The notes under the pieces: generated by a model | Seen by the model: the letters and a program-made list of their open reading frames with translations, nothing else | The model's database searches: none | What the model was told of the DNA's origin: nothing | Source of the DNA: Alnus glutinosa | Taxonomy: Eukaryota; Streptophyta; Magnoliopsida; Fagales; Betulaceae | Length of the DNA: 64,000 nt | Assembly: GCF_958979055.1 (NCBI RefSeq) | Contig: NC_084898.1 | Coordinates: 21,631,124 to 21,695,123 of the forward strand | Direction of reading: 5' to 3' | Program-made: the position numbers and the translations under genes | In this document: positions 35,165 to 47,700 of the stretch, one piece after another | Layout of the letters: every line of letters begins with the position of its first letter | Numbering within the stretch: position 1 is the first letter of the stretch

Positions 35165-36291
35165 AAATATGGTGAAAATAATTTATTGACTTCTAATTTA
35201 AATCAAGTGTGTGTTTGTGTGCAAACAAATATCTTAAATGCGGAATTTAAATGAGACAAGATATTTGTTACGAAGTGGAAACTCTATGAAGAGAAAAAAT
35301 CACTCCGGGGCAGCCAAACTCAAGAAATCTACTATCCAAAAACAAAGCTAGTTACAAGACATTCGTACTCACATAACCCTATGCAGTAGTCATACCTTTA
35401 ACTCTGACGTATAGCCCAATATGAACGCTTCCCAACCAGATCTTCTACCTGAAGGGGTTTTTGATGGATTCCTTTACCTTATGGCTGACCCCTAAGATAT
35501 ACTTCACACAAACACTTGAGCACACACTGACAACGGCTTGAGAGCTAGCAGATCTTCGATTCTCCCTAAACACCATCTCAAAGCACTATGGAATTCACTG
35601 TCGAATTCTGTACAAAACACAGACCTAGAACCCCCAATTTATAGGCTTCAAGAGACCTCAAAAACTATTGGGATTCGGACTCTGCCTGTCGAGCGTCCGG
35701 ACGGAAATTTGCCACGTCCGGACGGATTTCTGTGATATCTTTAAGAAACAGCGCAATTCTATCCTTATCAAGTTTGCGTCCGGACGGCTTGACCGAGCGT
35801 CCGGACGGTCTTCGCTAAAATCTTTTCCGCGTTCGAACGGAAATATGGAGTTATCTGAATTACTGGATATCGTCCGAATGTGTTGCTGAGTCGTCCGGAC
35901 GGATTGCAGAGACTTCCCAAACAGTGTCAACTTTTGAAATACAACTCCTTGTTGAATGTTGATTGACCTAGCGTCCGGACGGTGTTGCTCTGTCGTCCGG
36001 ACGTCTTCAACGTTTATCTGTAAGACACTGCGGGGCGTCCGGACGCCTTCAAAGGCTCGTCCGGACGGTTGCACAGGAACCGGCTGGTTTGTCTTGGTTT
36101 TTGTAATGGACTCTTCATGGATATCTTCTAGAAGCTTGTGAACAATATATGTTTGAATATATGAAGATTCTGATTTGAAAACCGTTTGTCCGAATACATG
36201 AAGATTGAAAAACCGACTGTCCTGTTAAAACGCAACCATTACATAAAATGTTTTTGTTTTATCCAGAATCTAGCCAATAAAAATACTAACA
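35165..36291 (-). mobile_element. Copia (SIRE-like) LTR carrying repeated palindromes
   Basis: On the minus strand the LTR starts TGTTAGTATTTTTATTGGC at 36291, directly after a purine tract (CCAAAGGAGGAGTT) and a pol-end region with TTTGTCATTGTGTGACAAAA followed by AGGGGGAG at about 36380-36400, a known feature of SIRE-type Copia. Within 35690-36070 the palindrome CGTCCGGACG and near variants occur about eleven times. The left boundary is uncertain because of the AT array. The word GGCAGCC(A/G)AACT is shared with the LTR at 39.2 kb. Confidence 0.7.
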
Positions 36292-38455
36292 AACTCCTCC
36301 TTTGGCCATTATGAGACAAAAACACTTGACCAGTTTGGAAATACATTTCCGGTCTAAACACCAAATACAATCAAAAAATACTCCCCCTTTTTGTCACACA
36401 ATGACAAATGGTAAACAGAGTATGAAATTAAAACCATAACCAAGAACAAAAATAGGAGAAAGGAGCAAGGTTAGGTTGTCAACGAGAAATCAGCACACAC
36501 ATGGATCTAAGTCTGTGAAAACAGTCAGAGAGCTGGTGAAAAATATGCAAGCATATAGAAAAGAGTTAAATAATCTATGAGCAAAAATTTTCTGCAGACA
36601 AAACTTTTTAAACAGTAAACTTAACTCATGCAATGCGTGTGTGTGTGAAGGCTTTCTCAATAAGATGTGAAGTTCACTGATATGACGGAAAACACCCAAA
36701 TTTTCTAAACATGAGAGAAAATCAATGTTAGATCAGTCAAATCTTATTATGCTAGGGCCTAATTACCTTCATCTGATACGCTCCCCCTAAGCTGCAGCAC
36801 TTTTCTTTTACTATGTTCTTTAGTGACCGTCTATTTCCACAATGATGTGATCACTGACTGTTTCTTTAGGGACAAGATCAAGAACAAATTTAGCATAAGC
36901 AGTGGATCTTTTTATTTATCCATTTGTATTCAGTTTTGAACGCTTTTATCACTTGGTGTTGCAACCTAGAAAGAATACAAGAATTTATGGGTTCTAGGTT
37001 CAACTAGGGAGTTGGTCAATTTGACTATCTTAAAAAAAATCTCTCTCATTAAAATTTCCAGAAGCTAAAAGTCAGAGAGGAAAAAAAAAAAAAACCTTAG
37101 GGAAGCCTTGGATAGTGCACATTTTTCATCGCATGAGAAAAGCAACTATATAGTAAAGATGCAGCAGGAAAACTCAGCACATATCAGATTTAGAATCTTA
37201 ACCATATGAATGTATATTCTATCACAGCATAGAGAACTGTCAAAACAGATAAATATACATGAGACAGCTGAAAACTTTTAGAAGAACCCTTGCATCAAAT
37301 CCCTTTTTTTTTTTTTTTTTTGTTGAAAATAAAAGTAGAAAAAAAAAAAACAAAAACATGCTACACAGGAAAAGAAAAATCTAGTCCAAGCATGTAAGGT
37401 AAGGGCAAACCTGACCTCAGGGAGAGAGGACCTATACCAAGATAGAAAACCAGCCGCCCAACGTGTTTTTCTGTCATCCCTATGAAATACCTGCAGAATT
37501 TTCTCAAGATAACAAGATAAACTATAGGGATAAAAAAAATGGTTCCATAACAAATATGCAAAGCATGAACATGATATGACAATATGAAAGATGCAATGCA
37601 AGTGTACCTGACATGCACTAAGATTTAGGAACTACAATCCTAGGCATGTGTGACCTCACCTACTAGGTGGGTTTGCTCCCCCTAGGGAAGTGAGTGTGCC
37701 TATCCTGTTATCCATCCTTCCGCTGCAGTTCCATATATCTGATCAAGCTCCTCATAAAGCTGCCAGTAATGGGTAATTCTTCATAGGATGGATCATTTTT
37801 AGGCTTTTGCGGCTTTTCTTCATGATGCTGAGATTTGTTCTTCTTTGGCAATCAGGCCTGTTTTACAAGAACAAACCTCTGTTGTTGTCGCTAACGCTTT
37901 GGAGCAAGATATCTTGTATGAGGTCCAATCTTTCTAGGTGGGTATTTCTGAGGCTGAGGACCCCTGGGTCTGACATGACTATTAACTCCACATTGGTGAC
38001 ATATGAGAGTTTTGTGCACTGGTGGAGCATACCTTGATAATTTCCTCTGAGCCTAATGCTTCCTAGGAGGTCTGGTGCTAACAGAATCTTTCTTTGGCAA
38101 CTTCTTCTTCACTTTAGACCTCTGAACAAGTACATGGGGGCACTTGGGTCGGATGTGATCGCTCAATCCACAGTGATGGCAAATGGGGACAAACTTTTGA
38201 GTGGGTTGTCTCCTATGTGGAGGAACATATTTTGTCTTGGAATGTTCTTCAACATCTTTCTCCTTCTTATGAGCATTCTTCTTATTCCAAGTTCTTGAGA
38301 ATTTTAACTGACCATAATTTGGTCTAATATGTCCCACCTTCCCATAATGATGACATGTAGGTAGGCTTCTATCTATAGAATGCTTAGACTTCGCATGAGT
38401 GGTATTCTCACAAGAAACCATAATGGTGCAATTGTCCCTTAAAATATAGGCTAGA

Positions 38456-38456
<1 letters not shown>
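36292..38456 (-). mobile_element. Copia internal remnant with gag zinc knuckles
   Basis: Minus-strand internal region of the same element. At 37930-38400 three CCHC-type zinc knuckles can be read. One is complete (CHHCGLSDHIRPKC, pattern CX2CX4HX4C); the others have lost a Cys. Between gag and the 3' end the protease, integrase and reverse-transcriptase regions are not recognisable, so most of pol is deleted or decayed. Confidence 0.7.

Positions 38457-38519
<63 letters not shown>
38457..38519. repeat. (AT)n microsatellite
   Basis: About 31 AT units. It is preceded by AAAATATAGGCTAGACCATA, almost the same word as precedes the array at 35.06 kb. Confidence 0.9.
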
Positions 38520-38522
<3 letters not shown>

Positions 38523-39094
38523 TTAATTTCAATTAACATATTTTATGCATTAAAATGTGAATTGCTCCTGAAATTACACTTATTTCTTTTAACATTAAAT
38601 CCATTTTTGTATTAGTGTAATAGTAGAGTCTACATCTATGAATTTTGATGAAACTCATGTCATTCTCTATAACTTTCTGTTTTTGATATATAAGGCGCAT
38701 CGCACAATAAATTCCCTAATAATTTATTTACTAAGTTGTAGACTTACGCAGTTACTTTTCACTGTGATGCACATCGATGTTTTGCAGGTTGGCAAGTTTG
38801 GTGGACCTTTGAAGCGAGCATTTCGTTAGGATGATGATGCCAAGTGAATGACTCTCTTACTTAGTTAACAAGTGTTTTACCTTGTAGTTATAATTCTTGG
38901 AAGGTTCGTGTTGGTTTTGACGCTAATAATTGTTATACTTAAGGATATTTAGTATTGTCTCAAATCATTTTCTTTATGCTATAGTTTAATCTGATAGTTA
39001 GTGTTGTGTAGTACTCCAGTTAATTACAAGTTAATTAGTGTGAATCTGCTACGAGTAACACTTCAAAGTGATTATAATAATTAATTAATTTAGG
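38520..39094. other. Unassigned sequence between Copia and Gypsy remnants
   Basis: AT-rich, no recognisable gene. Probably decayed Gypsy sequence upstream of the integrase piece. Confidence 0.3.
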
Positions 39095-40900
39095 AAATGT
39101 TACAATACCAATTGCCATAGTCTCTAATCGAGACCCTCGATTTACATTGAAATTTTGAACAAGTTAGCAAAAGGCAATGGGGATGAAGCTAAATTTCAGT
39201 ATGGCTTACCACCCATAGTCTGATGGTTGGTCGGAGATGAACATTAAATAGCATAATACTTCAAGCAACACCTAGAAGTGGTTGAATATGTGTTATCAAT
39301 ATAATGTGGAATTTATAAATTATCAACCACAAAATATATTGAAAGCAATAAATCAATCAACACAAGTAATCTGTTGATGAAATGAAAACCTTTTGAAGAA
39401 CTCTTCAAAAGTAAAACCACTATGGGGCAGCCGAACTTAATAAATAAATTCACTATAGAATAATGATAAATTACAAGATGTTCATACTTATAAAATATGT
39501 TGCAATTGACACACCATTATACTAGACAAGCAATCCATTTGTCCGCTATCGCAATAGTTCTCCCATAACATTTGGGCAATTCTTCTACTTGATCTCCTCT
39601 TGGAATTTCGATAGGTTGACGATTGTTTGATGATGAAATTTGTGGTTTGAAATAAACACTCAAAAGAGAATAAACAATGAAAGCTCTCAAGACTTGGATT
39701 TCTCTTGGCGCAATAGTGAGAGGATTAGGCATTGTTTAGGCTCAAGAATATTGATGAAAACTCTCTAGAGCAATAGTGAAATAGCCTTTCTTTACTACCC
39801 AAAGTCATGGGTTATGATACTCATATAGACTATGAAAAGACAAGATCATTTAAGCAAAGTTGACTACGGTAAAATTTTACTATTTAAATTTTGATCGATC
39901 CAATTATTTTTTATCAATCCAAATTTGCGATATTGTCAAACGAACTATTCCTTGTCAAGACAAATTTGATCGATCCAATTTGTGTTTGATTAATCTAATT
40001 TGAGTTTGATTGATCCAAATTTTCAATTGTTGATTTTTCTTCGTTTCAGCTCCAAACTTGTATTGAACACAACCTTATCTATAAAACTTACGTCCAAAAT
40101 TATTTTGTCATTGAATTAGCCAATTCAAAAACCTAACAAGAGATAATGATTCAAATTTTGGAAGATATGCCGAGGATGTGTGTGCTCAATTTCAAGAGTA
40201 GCTAGATTTTGTACCTACCTTTGATCGAGTTTGCCTACAACAATACTTTCCAATCGACTATTAATATGGCACCGTATGGAGCTCTATACAAACGCAAGTG
40301 TCACTCACCCTTGTACTAGGATGCGGTGGGACAATTTTGGGACCAGATTTGGTGTAAAACACATGGGAGAAGGTTGCCCTCATCCAACAGAGGATGATGA
40401 CTGCCCAGAGCCAATAGAAAGAGTTATGTAGACAGGTGTAGTTATAAGTTAGAATTTCAAGGCGGGTGACCCAATTTTCTTAATAGGTATCACCAATGAA
40501 GGGCATTGTGTGGTTTGGCAGGAAGGGAAAGCTAAACCCATGGTATGTCAGACTGTTTGAGGTAATCGAAATGGTTGACCCCATGGCATACATAATTGCT
40601 CTATCACCAGATTTGGCTGGAGTACACAATGCGTTCCATGTATTCACCCTATAGAAGTACATGCATAATCCTTTGCATGTGGTCATCTATGGACCACTAC
40701 AAATCCAAGAAAACCTAACTTGCGAGGAGATGACGATTCAGGCTTTGGATTGTAAGGAGCAAGAGTTGTGCGAAAAATATTCCACTCGACAAAGTTTTGT
40801 GGCAAAATCATGGAGTGAAGAAGTCTCATGGGAGTTAAGCCTCGTGGAAGTTAGAGTAGAACATATGAAACGGATACCTACATATGTTTGAGGTTTTATC
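39095..40900 (+). mobile_element. Ty3/Gypsy integrase and C-terminal remnant, interrupted
   Basis: Two plus-strand pieces, 39095-39237 and 40139-about 40890, read as consecutive parts of a Gypsy integrase: the first has SNRDPRFTLKF and MAYHP, the second LEDM followed by later integrase and chromodomain-like blocks such as GKLNPRYV and SPDLAGVHNAFHV in altered frames. Stops and frameshifts show it is a fossil. The two pieces are split exactly by the Copia solo LTR at 39238-40138. Confidence 0.82.
39238..40138 (-). mobile_element. Copia (SIRE-like) solo LTR nested in Gypsy integrase
   Basis: 901 bp, read on the minus strand as TGTTAGGTTTTTGAATTGGC to ...AATGTTCA. Flanks GGAGA (39233-39237) and AGAGA (40139-40143) form a 5-bp target duplication with one mismatch. 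Removing the element and one flank brings the Gypsy integrase frame back into register. It has repeated TTGATCGATCCAATT-type words at 39890-40020 and shares LTR words with 35.2-36.3 kb. Confidence 0.82.
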
Positions 40901-42421
40901 GGGGTATTTTCAATAAGATATTTGCCATAGTTGTGGGACCGAATTAAGGTAAGTATGGGATTTGGACTAAGAAATGACATTTCATTTTTAGGAAACTTAG
41001 GAAAATGATGCCAATACCCATTGAATTTGAAGGTGATTGGATAATGCCATATGTCAAAAGTTTCAAAGAAAAATGGAGAGACTATGATTCGACAAAAGAG
41101 TAATTTGACACGGATTTCATCAACTTCGAAGAAATTGATGAGATACCATTCGAACAACCAAACAATGTTCTGAATGGAATGTTAATGCTTTATCTAGACG
41201 AGGAAGATTCGGACATGTTCGGGGCGAGGACTTCCAATTCCTCTTAGCTACGCATATAGCCGAGGATGAGGAACGAGATGCTCTCTACGGGAACGATGAG
41301 ATAAATCCAGTGCTGAATAATGGTTGGGTAAGGTCCTACGTGAAGAGACAGAGCATGAATTTAAAGATCCTCTAGAGGATCGAGGCGATAAATTCATTCC
41401 CTTAAGTTGTTTATGTTAAGTTTAAATTTCTATGATGGAAATTATATAAGAGAGGAGGGATGCAATGCTCAAGAAAATAAAAAACACATAAAGTAATATT
41501 AAGATAATAATAAAGCACATAAATTATTCATTAAAACGTTTTGAGATGAAGTACATGAATGCTTGATAGAGATAGGATGAAACAAAACGAAAAACGGACT
41601 CAAAATCGAAAATTTAAGGTTTCTCAACGAGCCCGATTGATAGAGTAGTATGCCCAATTGGCCAAGATTGGGACACGTGGCAACTCAATGATTTTTGGCA
41701 AAACAAAATGGTGGGTCAAATCTTCAGTTTTTGACAAGTTAACGAGCTCAAACGGTTTTTTTTTTTTTGTTGTTTTTTTTTTTATAGTTCTATTTTTTTT
41801 TCCTGAATTTATAAGGACATTTTTATCTTATTGAAAAATTAAAATTGGGTCATTTTGTATTTTTGTTGGTCTTGAAGGGATATTGATATTTTTTGGTAGT
41901 TTATGGAGGACATTGATACAATTGATAATTTGAGAGATATATTGATAATTAGGAGCTAATTTGAGAAAAATATGCGTACTTTTTATATTATTTTATTACT
42001 AAAATGCACCAACAATTTGAATATGGGTTATTAATTCTCAACTTTAATATTGACTTGAATCTTTATGTAGTAAAGATTTGAGCCGTGAAGACTGTGTTTG
42101 GCCAGAACCTTTGGTGAAGTTGCAAAAAGTAGTTTTGGAAGTTGGTGTCTTTATATTAGTGGAATTTAGCTTGTGCATGAATGGGGGATGTTGAGTGCAA
42201 AGAAAAACATGTTTTTGACCAACTTCTTCAAATGAGAAAGCAACTAATATGTAGACATGTCTGGTTCAATTATGAGTCTTCTTTGAGTTGGCAAATCTCC
42301 ATTCCTCCATATACGGAGCCATTGATGGAAATAGGGTGATATGGACTCCTCCCTAGCATTAAATAAATTTTATTTTTCAAATTAAAAAATAAAATTAAGA
42401 GTCTACAATTATTTAATAGAG
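40901..42421. other. Decayed Gypsy tail and spacer
   Basis: The first 500 bp probably continue the Gypsy element; a purine tract GAGAGGAGGGATG lies at about 41451. After that, AT-rich DNA with T-runs at about 41757-41803. No gene. Confidence 0.35.
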
Positions 42422-42542
42422 ATGTGTTATTTGTGCACATTTTGTTGTACACATATTGTACGTACACTCACATTTGGTGTGTGACTCATCTCATATGCAC
42501 GAGTCCTACATCAAATGTGAGTGTGTGTACAAATATCATTTG
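42422..42542. mobile_element. Foldback MITE
   Basis: The left arm has TGTACGTACACTCACATTTGG; the right arm has the inverse, CAAATGTGAGTGTGTGTACA, followed by AATATCATTTG against a left GTTATTTG. About 55 bp per arm, no coding. Confidence 0.6.
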
Positions 42543-42689
42543 CCTATTTAATAATGTTGATATGACAGTCTCAACCAACATTTAGATCAGTCTTTGTTAA
42601 AAATAAAATAAAATTTAAGGGTTAGTTAGAACTGTCACATCAACATTGTAAGATAATTTCTAGAATTTCTCTAAAAATAAACTACTTAA

Positions 42690-42860
42690 AGAGAAATAAT
42701 TGTTGTACAACACTTGACACAACTCTAACAATTTTTTTTTTTTTAAACTAACCATTAGATCTATTTTCTTACACGTCGATCTTACATATCCAATGATTGA
42801 TTTTTTAAAACAAGTTATTGGAGTCGTATAAGAGTTATATAGAAGTTGTAAACATATTAT
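42690..42860. mobile_element. Foldback MITE related to the 1.4-kb element
   Basis: Inverted arms centred near 42775, with the CCAATGATTGATTT word also present in the 1.38-kb MITE. The arms are more diverged. No coding. Confidence 0.45.
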
Positions 42861-43100
42861 ATCTCTTCTCCCCGCTAAAAAAAATTGATAAAGGTCCCAA
42901 CCCGTCTCCTCTCTCAGCTAAAAAAAAAGAAAAAAGAAAAGAAAAACCAGAAAGAAAAGAAAAAACAAAGCATTTTGCTCTTAGCTATCCAAACTTAACA
43001 ATCTCTAACCCTTTAGATAAGATTTGGGGATTAAAAAAATAAATAAAAAATTGTTCTTTCTAGAGAGGACAGATTCTCCATTCCATGTTGCTTGACCACT

Positions 43101-43139
<39 letters not shown>

Positions 43140-43656
43140 GAGGGGGGCAAAAATGTCCAAAAAATACTGAATTTTGTAATATCACCACACCCCTTGCACA
43201 CCAAATATAGTTTTCTGCAAATTAGTTTTAATTTAATCTATTATTAAATTGACATATGTTGATTTTTAATCGAATATGCAATTTTTACGTGCATTTTATT
43301 TTTTTAAACAATGCAAAAATAAATTACATGTTCTAAAAAAATAAATTTAAGATTATTTGAAAAAGTTTATTTCAACCTAATTTAAAAGAAAATTTGTATA
43401 ATAACTATAGCTAAAAAAAAAGGGAATATGTTATCTGCACATAATTTGTACACAAATTTATATTCAACGTATTGTACTCGGGGAGCGAGATGATTTTATT
43501 GAGTAATGCAAATTCACTCTTTTATAATAAATAAATAATAATAAAAAAAATACACACAAATTATACACACACACAACACCTTTTAGCTGTGTATTTTGAA
43601 AAATAATTCACATAGTTTTTACATGCGTGTGTAAATAACACAATTCGTGTATTTAA

Positions 43657-43747
<91 letters not shown>

Positions 43748-44100
43748 AGAAATAGAAAAAAATTAAATTAAAGCTGAACAATTGAAATCACTATAATAAA
43801 TCTTTGAGTACTTTATGGACACGTATACATACAATCAAATCCTGTCCAATAAATGCACCAAACCATCATCCACCGTTAATTACTATCAGAAAGGGGTCCA
43901 CTACCAGGGGTAAAAAAGAGAAATGTAAAATTACACGGGACAGCGACACCGTACGGCCACCCACAGCGTCCGCGCCGTGAACCCTCCACGAAAACACACG
44001 CACCAAAACGCAAACGCAAACCCAAACCCAAACCCAAACACAAAACAAACCCTAATTTGTGATCTCTCCCCCAATTCATCGTCCCAAGCGTACAAATAAA
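42861..44100. other. Spacer and promoter side of the bZIP gene
   Basis: Holds a 37-nt T run at 43102-43138, about 40 AT units at 43660-43741, and GC-richer sequence from 43900 with telomere-box-like AAACCCTAA near 44045, just upstream of the bZIP first exon. Confidence 0.5.
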
Positions 44101-44672
44101 AGAAATTTAAAAAGGAAATTAATGGCTAATCATCTTCTTCCTCACTTGTCCTAGCCTTTTCCTGAATTGACCTTCGTGTCCTCCTTCTCCTTCTCCATCT
44201 TCAGATTTATTTGCTATTTCTAGCCTCGAAGTCTCGCACTTCTCGCTGTGGATCAGACTCTGATTTCCTTTCCACTAGTCCGAGTTTTGAAGCGGTAATT
44301 GAACTTCTGTTTTTACTATGTAGTATATGTGTTAAATTTGAGTTATATTTGCATGCAAAATTTGTTTTTAGGGTTTTGATTCTCTAAAAAAGCGGACTTT
44401 TTTGCATAAGTAGATAAACCCTTATTGTAACTATCTGTTTGATTGCCTGAGAAAAAGATAGAAATCGTGTAAATTTGGGACCAAGGTTTGTCTTTTTATT
44501 TGCCGTTCTGTTTTGATTTTCAATTGTCTTCAATGCGATAATGTGGCCTAGTTCTTGAATAACTTTCTAGTTTACCGGAGAGTAATTCGTGTCGAAGCAT
44601 AAGATTTGAATTATTTTATTTAGCGTGGTTTTGTTTGTTTCTTAGGAAAATTCTGGAGGAAGAAAGTGCCTA

Positions 44673-44709
44673 ATGATGCAGCTGCTGCTTAAGCTGTAGG
44701 ATGGTTTGA
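44673..44709 (+). promoter_or_regulatory. Two short upstream ORFs in the bZIP leader
   Basis: The leader exon starting at 44645 contains an ATG at 44673 with an eight-residue frame (MMQLLLKL, stop at 44697-44699) and a second ATG at 44701 with a two-codon frame ending at 44709. Both end before the main start at 44740. Effect on translation is inferred. Confidence 0.6.
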
Positions 44710-44739
44710 GGAATTTTGGGGAAGTGGTGATATTTAAAC

Positions 44740-47700
44740 ATGGGCAGCAGCGAGATGGATAAACAGGCAAAAGAGAAGGAGCCAAAGACGCCACCTGCTG
44801 CTGCTGCTACTACTACTACTACGCAGGTCTGCTTGAGTAGTTCCGAGCTTGTCATTGATGAGAGGGTCGTCTCACTCGCATATGGATGATTGTTAATTTT
44901 TTATTCTTTTATTGTTATGTTTTTTTTTTCAGGAGCAGTCTTCGACTACTGGCCCTGGTGCTGCAGTTAATCCTGATTGGTCGGGCTTTCAGGTTCTACA
45001 GTGAATAGCTGTTATTTGGGTAGCTATGTTTCATATCGTGTTTGGATTGTTATATGGGTTGGTTGTGTTCTTTTTTTTCTTAACAGGCATATTCTCCTAT
45101 ACCGCCACCTGGGTTCTTGGCTTCTAGTCCCCAAGCTCCTCCGTATATGTGGGGTGTTCAGGTACATTTGTTTCTGTATTGGTATATAGTTTTTTCATTG
45201 ATTATGATTGTTAAACCTTGTGCATATAATGTTGTAAAATTACAAAATTTGGCTGGCAACGTGATCTTTGACTGTTTTAAAGATTTTGAAGAATGGAAAG
45301 CAGTGACAGTACAGTAACAACCTGAATTAATCATCTTTGTTTTAATCTTCTAAACTAGAGGTGCAAATGAGCTGAGTAGGCCATTTGAAATTCTTGGCTT
45401 CTAGCTCTAGCCGAGGTAAACTAGTGTGTTCGTGTATGAGAGCTTGAGCATGTTTATTCGCCCTACTGAGCTTATGCCATTAAGTTCAATGTTCATTATG
45501 ATGTTAGAACAAGTCAATGTTGTGAGTATAACTTGCTTCAAAAGTTTACATTGTTCATTGTCATTCCGTATTCACTTTTAATGACTTGCATGTGGGCCTC
45601 TAACTATATCTTGGCAAGATTGCTGAAAGTTTCTTCAAGTTCACCTTTCAATTGGAAATTAATGGGAAATATAATGTTTGATTGCAGCATATTATGCCTC
45701 CCTACGGTACCCCTCCTCATCCATATGTTGCAATGTATCCCCATGGTGGGATATATGCTCACCCATCCATGCCTCCGGTATTTTCTTGTACATCATCTTT
45801 ATTTTTTTTTTTAAATAAGTGATTGGCCCCAAGGGGACGGGGAAGGGGAAGGGGAATGGGAGATTCGAATTAGTGACCTCCACTTCATGAGGTTTGGTTC
45901 CCAGTCGATTGAGTTGCCCCTTGGGGTTTTGTACATCATCTATAGTTGCAGTCTGAAATTATCACTATATCCTTGTTTTTTGTATGTGAATAACCTTATT
46001 TGCTGTGAATATCAAACAGGGATCTTATCCTTTTAGTCCTTTTGCTATCCCTTCTCCAAATGGCATGGCTGAGGCTTCTGTGAGTTTCCCATACTGCTCT
46101 GTCTTATGTTTTGATACTGAAAAGACATGCCCTTGTCTGTCCGAGTACATGAAGAATAACTTTTGAGTTTGCTCTTAGGGAAATACCCCTGGGAATGTGG
46201 AAGTAGATGGTAAACCATCTGAAGTGAAGGAAAAATTGCCCATCAAAAGGTCAAAAGGAAGTTTGGGGAGTTTGAATATGATAACAGGGAAGAATAATGA
46301 GCATGGTAAAACATCAGGTGCATCTGCTAATGGAGTTTATTCTAAAAGGTATGGTGGCCATGTGTAGTGATTGGATGGTTGCAAGATATCTTTGGGTGAT
46401 TGGTTTATGCCTGATGTTGTTTACATGATTATGACTATTGACTGCTTTATAGGAAGAGGTGGGTGGGTTTTTTTTTTTGTTAGGGTGGGGGGGCTCTTTC
46501 TCTTCTTTAAATTCACCTCTTCATTGCTTCTTTTTAAATTTTTCTTTCTGGTACAGTTCATGAAAATTCATGAATGTTGTCATAGAATTTATATGTAATT
46601 TACATATAGTATTCATGGTTTTGGGGTTTTTGAAACTTCTGTTGCTGTGTTTATTCATGTTGTTTTAAAGTATATTGCCTATATTGACCTGTCATTACTA
46701 CCAATTTTTTCCTGGTTGATGGTGCATGTCGCTGTGATTAATATTGACAACATTGAAGTGTCATTGCTACTATTCCATGTTGTTACCAAGCACTTTAGCT
46801 AATGAGTAATAGTTTGGAACATGCAGTGCTGAGAGTGGAAGTGATGGTACGAGTGAAGGAAGTGATGCGAACTCTCAGAGTGTAAGTTCTATGTTATTCA
46901 TTAATTTATTTTGCAGAGTTGCTACACTTTTTATGGGAATTAGGTGGGCTAGTAACCCATGCTAATTACATCTTACCCTATTGAGTTGGAAGTTGCTTGT
47001 CATAAATTTTTTTCTTTGATAAGTAAGCAGATTATCATAAATATATGACTCTTGTCTTACTGCATTAGTTAAGTTTTGGTTTGCAACATATGACCCAATG
47101 TGAATACTTTGCCATGATCTTTGTTCCCTGTGTATTTGTCTACCACTAATATGTTGATAAACACCTTCCTATATGAGAGAGCTTGATATGAGTTGGTATA
47201 TTGTTGATTCCCTGGCATCCATTTTTTTTTTTCTCATTCTTGTTTGGAGGTGTTGCTGGTTCCTGATGATAATGCTTGAATTTGAGCTGTCTTGGGCTTT
47301 AAAATATCCTGTGCGCTATATACTGTCGACATTTTATGTGAACGACAATTATATGGTGACCATGAGTGGTGTGACAGTAAATTCTTCGGCATTTTGAAAC
47401 ACGCAAGTATTCCGAGTATTAAACACCAAGGTGTCTTTTTTCGAATTATATGGTTGCTACTGGATTTTGACAAAGCATTTCTCTAAATGGTAGACAGGGC
47501 TCTAGATGGGGCCAAATGGAGTAAAAGGATCCATGTGGCAACCTCAACTAGTTGGAATTAAGGCTTAGTTGAGTTGTGGTGAGATGACTATATCTTTAGA
47601 TGGTTGAACCAAGAAAAGATATATCGTAGACAACAACATTACAAGGTCCTTGTTCTTGGGTATTGTTTCTATTTATTGAATTATTTTAGTTGGTGCTTGT

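Noticed and set aside
35658..36074. 138-codon minus frame with repeated RTxxSVRT and RPDAR words
   Set aside because: It is the translated CGTCCGGACG palindrome block of an LTR, not a protein gene.
38053..38532. 159-codon minus frame with zinc knuckles as a possible host gene
   Set aside because: CCHC pattern and context match a Copia gag; the N-terminal part is translated (AT)n.
45799..45928. Considered as a tRNA gene because of the TTCGAATC box
   Set aside because: No cloverleaf could be drawn; 13-bp duplication and A tail identify a SINE.
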